Assembly (NCBI GenBank): GCA_030039615.1
Contig: JASHVF010000198.1
Coordinates: forward strand, 1-8,773
Length of the DNA stretch: 8,773 bases
Direction of reading: 5' to 3'
Origin: Gammaproteobacteria bacterium
GTDB lineage: Bacteria; Pseudomonadota; Gammaproteobacteria; Steroidobacterales; Steroidobacteraceae
This document shows, piece after piece, positions 5,221-8,773 of this stretch. Under the pieces are notes generated by a model. That model saw nothing but the letters and a program-made list of their open reading frames with translations. It had not been told where the DNA came from and did not search any database. The position numbers and the translations under genes were made by a program. Each line of letters starts with the position of its first letter. Within the stretch, counting starts at the first letter, position 1.

Positions 5221-6423
5221 CTAGTCGAGCTCGCCCTCGTCCTCGCGCACGTGCGCGAGGGTCTCATCGGTGCGCCCCGCCTGCGGGGGCGCCGCTGCAG
5301 CGGCCGTGCGCGGCGCGAGGCGCGCGGCTACCAGGCGCGCTATCGCCGGCCCGGCGATCAGCAGGAATACGAAGCGGATGATCTGCAGCGCCATCACGAA
5401 GGAGAGGTCGACGTGGCTCGAGACGGCGATGATCGCGACCGAATCCGCGCCGCCCGGGCTGGTGGCGAGATAGGCGGTGAGCGGATCGACGCCGAAGGCC
5501 TCGACCAGCAGGAACGCGAGACCGCCGGCGAAGGCCATGAGCGCGAAGATCGCGGCCAGTGTCTGCGGCAGGGCGCGCAGCGCGTGTGCCAGGATGTCGC
5601 GCGTGAAGCCGAGGCCGATGCTCCAGCCGACGAACGCATAGCTCAGCGCCAGGAGCCAGGGCGGGAGCTCGAGCTGCAGCACCCCGCTCGAGTGCAGCAC
5701 TGCGCCGAGCACCATCGGCACGAGGAACACGCCGGCGGGAAGGCGCAGCACGCGCCCGACGACCCCGCCGAGGAGCGCAATCGCGACGGTCTCCGCGAAC
5801 GGCAGCGTATGCAGCGCCGGAAACCAGGCGAACGCCGCGGCCGGCGCGTGCGGCCCCGCCGATAGCCGCGCCACCACGGTGGCGACGCTCGCCACCAGCA
5901 CCACGCGCAGGTACTGCATGAAAGCGACGAGGCGCGTGTCGGCGCCGAACTCGCCCGCCATGAACACCATGGCGGAGGCGGCGCCCGGCGCCATGCCCCA
6001 CACGGCCGTGGTGCCGGGCAACACGCGCCAGCGGCTCATCGCGCCGCCGATGGCGCCCGCGGCGGCGACCACCGCCACGATCACCGCGAGCAGCAGCGGC
6101 CAGCGCTGCGCGAAGATCGCGAGGATCTCGGGGGTCAGCACGCGCGCCACCATGCAGCCGATCATCGCCTGGGAGACGTAGAGGAGCGTGCGCGGCAGGC
6201 GGATGTTGCCGCCGGCGGCCTCGAGCGCGATCGCCGCGAGCATCGGTCCGAGCAGCAGTGCCGCCGGCAGACGCACCCGCATGAGCAGCGCCGCCAGCAA
6301 CACCGATCCCGCGACCAGCACCAGCCAGCGCAGCGCCTGCGGCAGCGACCCGAGGAGTGGTTGCGCAAGCATGTTGGAATGCATCTCGTCAAGCTGGCGT
6401 AAGGATCCGAACAGTATCACCAT
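5221..6423 (-). CDS. AbrB-family membrane protein (ammonia monooxygenase-like permease family)
   Basis: A 400-residue very hydrophobic inner-membrane protein with two copies of the AbrB duplicated unit. Copy one opens with LPAALLLGPMLAAI (52-65) and VSQAMIGCMVARVLTP (83-98), then GMAPGAASAMVFMAGEFGAD (143-162). Copy two repeats this with LPAGVFLVPMVLGAVLHSSG, YAFVGWSIGLGFTRDIL and ATSPGGADSVAIIAV, a close match to the family Ser-Pro-Gly-Gly loop, ending in a short charged tail. Relatives include Escherichia coli AbrB, named for an effect on aidB; transport is assumed rather than shown, and the family is unrelated to the Bacillus DNA-binding AbrB. The start is uncertain: ATG 6423 has a weak GGTGG upstream and leaves 26 bases to the divergent gene, while ATG 6384 or 6372 would fit family length and promoter space better but lack good ribosome sites. 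It is convergent with the Cache gene. Confidence 0.86.
   Translation of the reverse strand: MVILFGSLRQLDEMHSNMLAQPLLGSLPQALRWLVLVAGSVLLAALLMRVRLPAALLLGPMLAAIALEAAGGNIRLPRTLLYVSQAMIGCMVARVLTPEILAIFAQRWPLLLAVIVAVVAAAGAIGGAMSRWRVLPGTTAVWGMAPGAASAMVFMAGEFGADTRLVAFMQYLRVVLVASVATVVARLSAGPHAPAAAFAWFPALHTLPFAETVAIALLGGVVGRVLRLPAGVFLVPMVLGAVLHSSGVLQLELPPWLLALSYAFVGWSIGLGFTRDILAHALRALPQTLAAIFALMAFAGGLAFLLVEAFGVDPLTAYLATSPGGADSVAIIAVSSHVDLSFVMALQIIRFVFLLIAGPAIARLVAARLAPRTAAAAAPPQAGRTDETLAHVREDEGELD
5241..5260. repeat. Perfect 20-bp palindrome at the convergent Cache/AbrB junction
   Basis: CCTCGCGCAC followed by GTGCGCGAGG is a perfect inverted repeat with no spacer. As RNA it can form an 8-bp GC-rich stem with an ACGU loop on either strand. 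It starts 24 bases past the Cache stop and lies inside the last codons of the AbrB-family gene, encoding part of its charged tail. No T-run follows on either side. It may serve as a shared bidirectional 3' end structure or a protein-binding site. Confidence 0.6.
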
Positions 6424-6435
6424 GCGCGAGCCACC

Positions 6436-6440
6436 GGAGA
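6436..6440 (+). promoter_or_regulatory. Ribosome binding site that sets the oxidoreductase start
   Basis: GGAGA nine bases before ATG 6450. It supports this start over an in-frame ATG at 6357, which would bury the twin-arginine motif 37 residues inside the protein and overlap the divergent gene. Confidence 0.65.
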
Positions 6441-6449
6441 CCTCACGCC

Positions 6450-8309
6450 ATGACCGATTCCGTCACGCGTCGCGACTTCCTCGATGGGTTCGCCTGCGCC
6501 ATCGTCGCCGGCGCCGCTCCGCGGCCACTGCTGGCGCTCGCGGGCGCCGCGCCCTATCCGCCGGCGCGTACCGGCTATGGCGGCAGCGGACCCAGGGACT
6601 TCGCGGTGGCGCACGCGGTGCGCGACGGCAAGCGCTACGCGCTCGACTCAGCTGCCGTGAGCGAGCGCTACGACTGCATCGTGGTCGGCGCCGGCATCGG
6701 CGGCCTTGCCGCGGCGCACTACCTGCGCCGTGCGCGCCCCGGGGCGCGCATTCTCATCCTCGACAACCACGACGACTTCGGCGGACACGCGCGGCGCAAC
6801 GAGTTCAACGTCGGCGGCCGCATGCTGCTCGGCTACGGCGGCAGCGAATCGCTCGAGGGTATCCGCCGCCGCTGGTCGGCGGTCGCACGCGAGTGCGTCG
6901 CCAGCATCGGGGTCGACGTCGAGCGGCTGGAGCGCGCCTTCAACGCGAACCTCTATCCGGGGCTCGGACTCTCCTCGGGGTTGTTCTTTCCGCGCGAGAC
7001 CTTCGGCGTGGACCGCCTCGTCACCGGTGACCCGGTGCGCCAGCTCCCCACCGACGTGCCGGCGGAGCTGCACCGCGGCCGCCCGCCGCTCGAATTCCTT
7101 GCCGACTGCCCGATCGCCGAGGCACAGAAGGCGCGCCTGATCGACCTCTACACCGGTCAGCGCGACGTGCTCGCCGGCATGAGCATCGCCGCGAAGCGCC
7201 GCGCACTGGAAAAGACCTCCTATCACGACTACCTGGCGCGCTACTTCGGTCTCGACGAGCGCTCGCTCGCGATGTTCGACGGGCGCACGCTCGACCTGTT
7301 CGCCTGCAAGGCCAACGCGGTGTCCTCGCTGCTGGCGTGGGAATGCCAGTACCCGGGCTTCCAGGGCCTGGGTCTGACGATGTCGCGCGAGGGGATCCTG
7401 GAGGGCGATCCGTACATCCATCACTTCCCGGACGGCAATGCGACGCTCGCGCGGCTCTTCGTCCGCGAGCTGATCCCGGGCGTCGCGCCGGGGCACACGA
7501 TGGAGGACGTGATCGATGCGCGTTTCGACTACGGGCGGCTCGATGAGGCGGCCAACGACGTGCGGCTGCGGCTCGCCTCCACGGTCGTGGCGCTCGGCAA
7601 CCGCGGCAGCGGCGCCGAGGTGCTGTACGTGCGCGACGGCACCGCGACGCGCGCGGCCGCCGATCACATCGTGTACTCGGGCTACTCGGCGATGCTGCCC
7701 TATATCTGCGCCGACCTGGGCGAGGCGCAGCGCCGGGCGGTCGCCGATCAGGTACGGGCGCCGCTCGTCTACGTGAACGTGGCGCTCAGGAGCTGGCGCT
7801 CATGGGTGAACCGCGGCGTTCACTACGTCAACAATCCGGCGGGCTTCTACAGTCACATCAAGCTCGATTACCCGGTGAGCCTCGGCGACTATAAATTTTC
7901 GGCGGATCCCGACGGCCCGATGATCCTGCACATGCTGCACTGTCCCTACCCCGACGGGCCGATCCGCGACCTGCGCAGCGCCTGGCGCGCCGCGCGCGCC
8001 GTCGCCTATGCGTTGCCGTTCGATGAGTTCGAGACACGCGCCCGCGACGAGCTGACCCGGATCCTGGGTCCCGGCGGGTTCGACGCGCAGCGCGACATCG
8101 CCGCCATCACCGTCAACCGCTGGGGGCACGGCTACGCCTACGACATGGACACGCTGTTCGACGATGCGAACAAGGCCGCGGCCGAAACCAACCTGAGCCG
8201 CGCGCCGCTCGGGCGCATTCACTTCGCCGGCACCGACGCGGCCTGGATGGCCTACGCGCACTGGGCGATCGATGCCGCGCAGCGCGCCGCCCGCGAGATC
8301 ACGGGCTGA
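6450..8309 (+). CDS. Tat-exported FAD-dependent oxidoreductase, spermidine-dehydrogenase type
   Basis: A 619-residue predicted periplasmic flavoprotein. The N-terminus has a twin-arginine motif TRRDFL (6-11) followed by a modest hydrophobic stretch (14-34), so it is probably folded with its cofactor before export. The dinucleotide-binding motif VVGAGIGGLAAAHYL (78-92) contains GxGxxG (Gly80, Gly82, Gly85), with the acidic residue Asp105 ending the second strand, then HDDFGGHARRNEF (107-119), which is characteristic of this group. The C-terminus has HFAGTDAAW (591-599), the usual second FAD contact. Sequence signatures from memory match proteins annotated as spermidine dehydrogenase, whose Citrobacter member cleaves spermidine using FAD and haem and passes electrons to an acceptor other than oxygen. 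The substrate here is inferred, not shown. It is divergent from the AbrB-family gene and ends 4 bases before the LysR gene. Confidence 0.86.
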   Translation: MTDSVTRRDFLDGFACAIVAGAAPRPLLALAGAAPYPPARTGYGGSGPRDFAVAHAVRDGKRYALDSAAVSERYDCIVVGAGIGGLAAAHYLRRARPGARILILDNHDDFGGHARRNEFNVGGRMLLGYGGSESLEGIRRRWSAVARECVASIGVDVERLERAFNANLYPGLGLSSGLFFPRETFGVDRLVTGDPVRQLPTDVPAELHRGRPPLEFLADCPIAEAQKARLIDLYTGQRDVLAGMSIAAKRRALEKTSYHDYLARYFGLDERSLAMFDGRTLDLFACKANAVSSLLAWECQYPGFQGLGLTMSREGILEGDPYIHHFPDGNATLARLFVRELIPGVAPGHTMEDVIDARFDYGRLDEAANDVRLRLASTVVALGNRGSGAEVLYVRDGTATRAAADHIVYSGYSAMLPYICADLGEAQRRAVADQVRAPLVYVNVALRSWRSWVNRGVHYVNNPAGFYSHIKLDYPVSLGDYKFSADPDGPMILHMLHCPYPDGPIRDLRSAWRAARAVAYALPFDEFETRARDELTRILGPGGFDAQRDIAAITVNRWGHGYAYDMDTLFDDANKAAAETNLSRAPLGRIHFAGTDAAWMAYAHWAIDAAQRAAREITG

Positions 8310-8313
8310 AGCC

Positions 8314-8773
8314 TCACAAGCCCACGCGGCGCGCGGCCGGCGCGATCTCCCAGGGCCTGAAGGGCACCACGCCGCGCGGCTGCCGGGTCCTCACGTAGTC
8401 CTCGACGAAGGTCACGAGGTGCCTGCGCACCGCCTCGCCCGCGGGCGTGAGCGGCGCATCGGCCAGCCACACGACCGACACCGTCGAGAAGAGCGGCGGC
8501 TCGATCGGCAGGGGCTCGGGCCAGTCAGCGAGTCCCGCCATGTCCGCGAGATCTCCCACCGGCAGCACGGCGACACCCACCCCGGCCCGGACCGCCGAGA
8601 GCATGCCGGGAATGGCGTCCACCTCGGCGGCGATGTTGAGTGAGACCCGGGCGGCCGTACAGGCGCGCTCCAGCAGCGAACGCGCGCCCGTGGGGAAGCC
8701 GGGCAGGATCAGCGGCAGCGTGGCGAGCTGCTGGTGGGAAATGGCACGTACGCCCTCGATCGGCCTATGGGTC
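8314..8773 (-). CDS. LysR-family transcriptional regulator, C-terminal effector domain only
   Basis: The frame is open from the right edge to a TGA at 8314-8316, giving 152 residues of the C-terminal part. The N-terminal winged helix lies outside the window. What remains matches a LysR co-inducer-binding domain: LATLPLILPGFPTGARSLLE, then an AAEVDAIPGMLSAVRAG segment and GVGVAVLPVGDLADM, the usual strand-helix-strand around the second subdomain. A Pro/Leu-rich stretch, VVWLADAPLTPAGEAVRRHL and a basic tail complete it. A GTG at 8622 inside the domain is not a real start. It is convergent with the oxidoreductase gene (4-base gap). LysR proteins usually control a divergently transcribed gene, which here would lie beyond the right edge, so the oxidoreductase is not its obvious target. 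The effector is unknown. Confidence 0.85.
   Translation of the reverse strand, partial: THRPIEGVRAISHQQLATLPLILPGFPTGARSLLERACTAARVSLNIAAEVDAIPGMLSAVRAGVGVAVLPVGDLADMAGLADWPEPLPIEPPLFSTVSVVWLADAPLTPAGEAVRRHLVTFVEDYVRTRQPRGVVPFRPWEIAPAARRVGL

Noticed and set aside
6648..7667. Minus-strand open frame of 339 codons inside the oxidoreductase gene
   Set aside because: Shadow frame antisense to a gene with clear FAD-binding motifs; no motifs or ribosome site of its own.
7889..7898. TATAAATTTT inside the oxidoreductase gene as an internal promoter
   Set aside because: It encodes Tyr-Lys-Phe in frame in the middle of a conserved protein, with no downstream gene to serve.
8303..8323. Possible terminator hairpin between the oxidoreductase and LysR genes
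   Set aside because: Only five base pairs (GGGCT with AGCCC), an 11-base loop and no T-run on either side; too weak to call.

Overview
The window is GC-rich DNA (by eye about two thirds GC, not computed) packed with bacterial genes. Nine protein genes fill it almost completely. Signal peptides, a lipobox, a Tat motif, a Rap1a/Tai-like protein, an AbrB-family permease and a LysR regulator point to a Gram-negative member of the Pseudomonadota, probably Gamma- or Betaproteobacteria. I cannot narrow the genus from the sequence alone. I see no tRNA, rRNA, CRISPR array, transposase or integrase, and no gene-free stretch longer than 160 bases.

Left part (1-3483): an exported DUF711/UPF0210-family protein (minus strand, cut by the left edge) is divergent from a plus-strand group. 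That group is a small Rap1a/Tai-like secreted protein with four cysteines, a 438-residue secreted protein made of two copies of one unrecognised domain (start overlaps the previous stop as ATGA), and, after a short gap holding a GC-rich hairpin, a 145-residue lipoprotein. The first two are very likely co-transcribed; the lipoprotein may be.

Middle part (3468-6423): a periplasmic hormone-sensitive-lipase-type alpha/beta hydrolase (minus) overlaps the lipoprotein gene tail to tail by 16 bases. It is divergent, over 159 bases, from a secreted stand-alone Cache-domain protein. That gene meets an AbrB-family membrane protein tail to tail with a 4-base gap, and a perfect 20-bp palindrome lies just inside the AbrB-family gene.

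Right part (6450-8773): a Tat-exported FAD oxidoreductase of the spermidine-dehydrogenase type is divergent from the AbrB-family gene and convergent with a LysR-family regulator cut by the right edge.

Seven of the nine products carry an export signal and an eighth is a membrane protein, so this is an envelope-centred region. Most neighbours are on opposite strands, so it is not one pathway. The unit most likely to be an undescribed system is the Rap1a-like / duplicated-domain pair (1281-2971), possibly with the lipoprotein. Its function is unknown to me.
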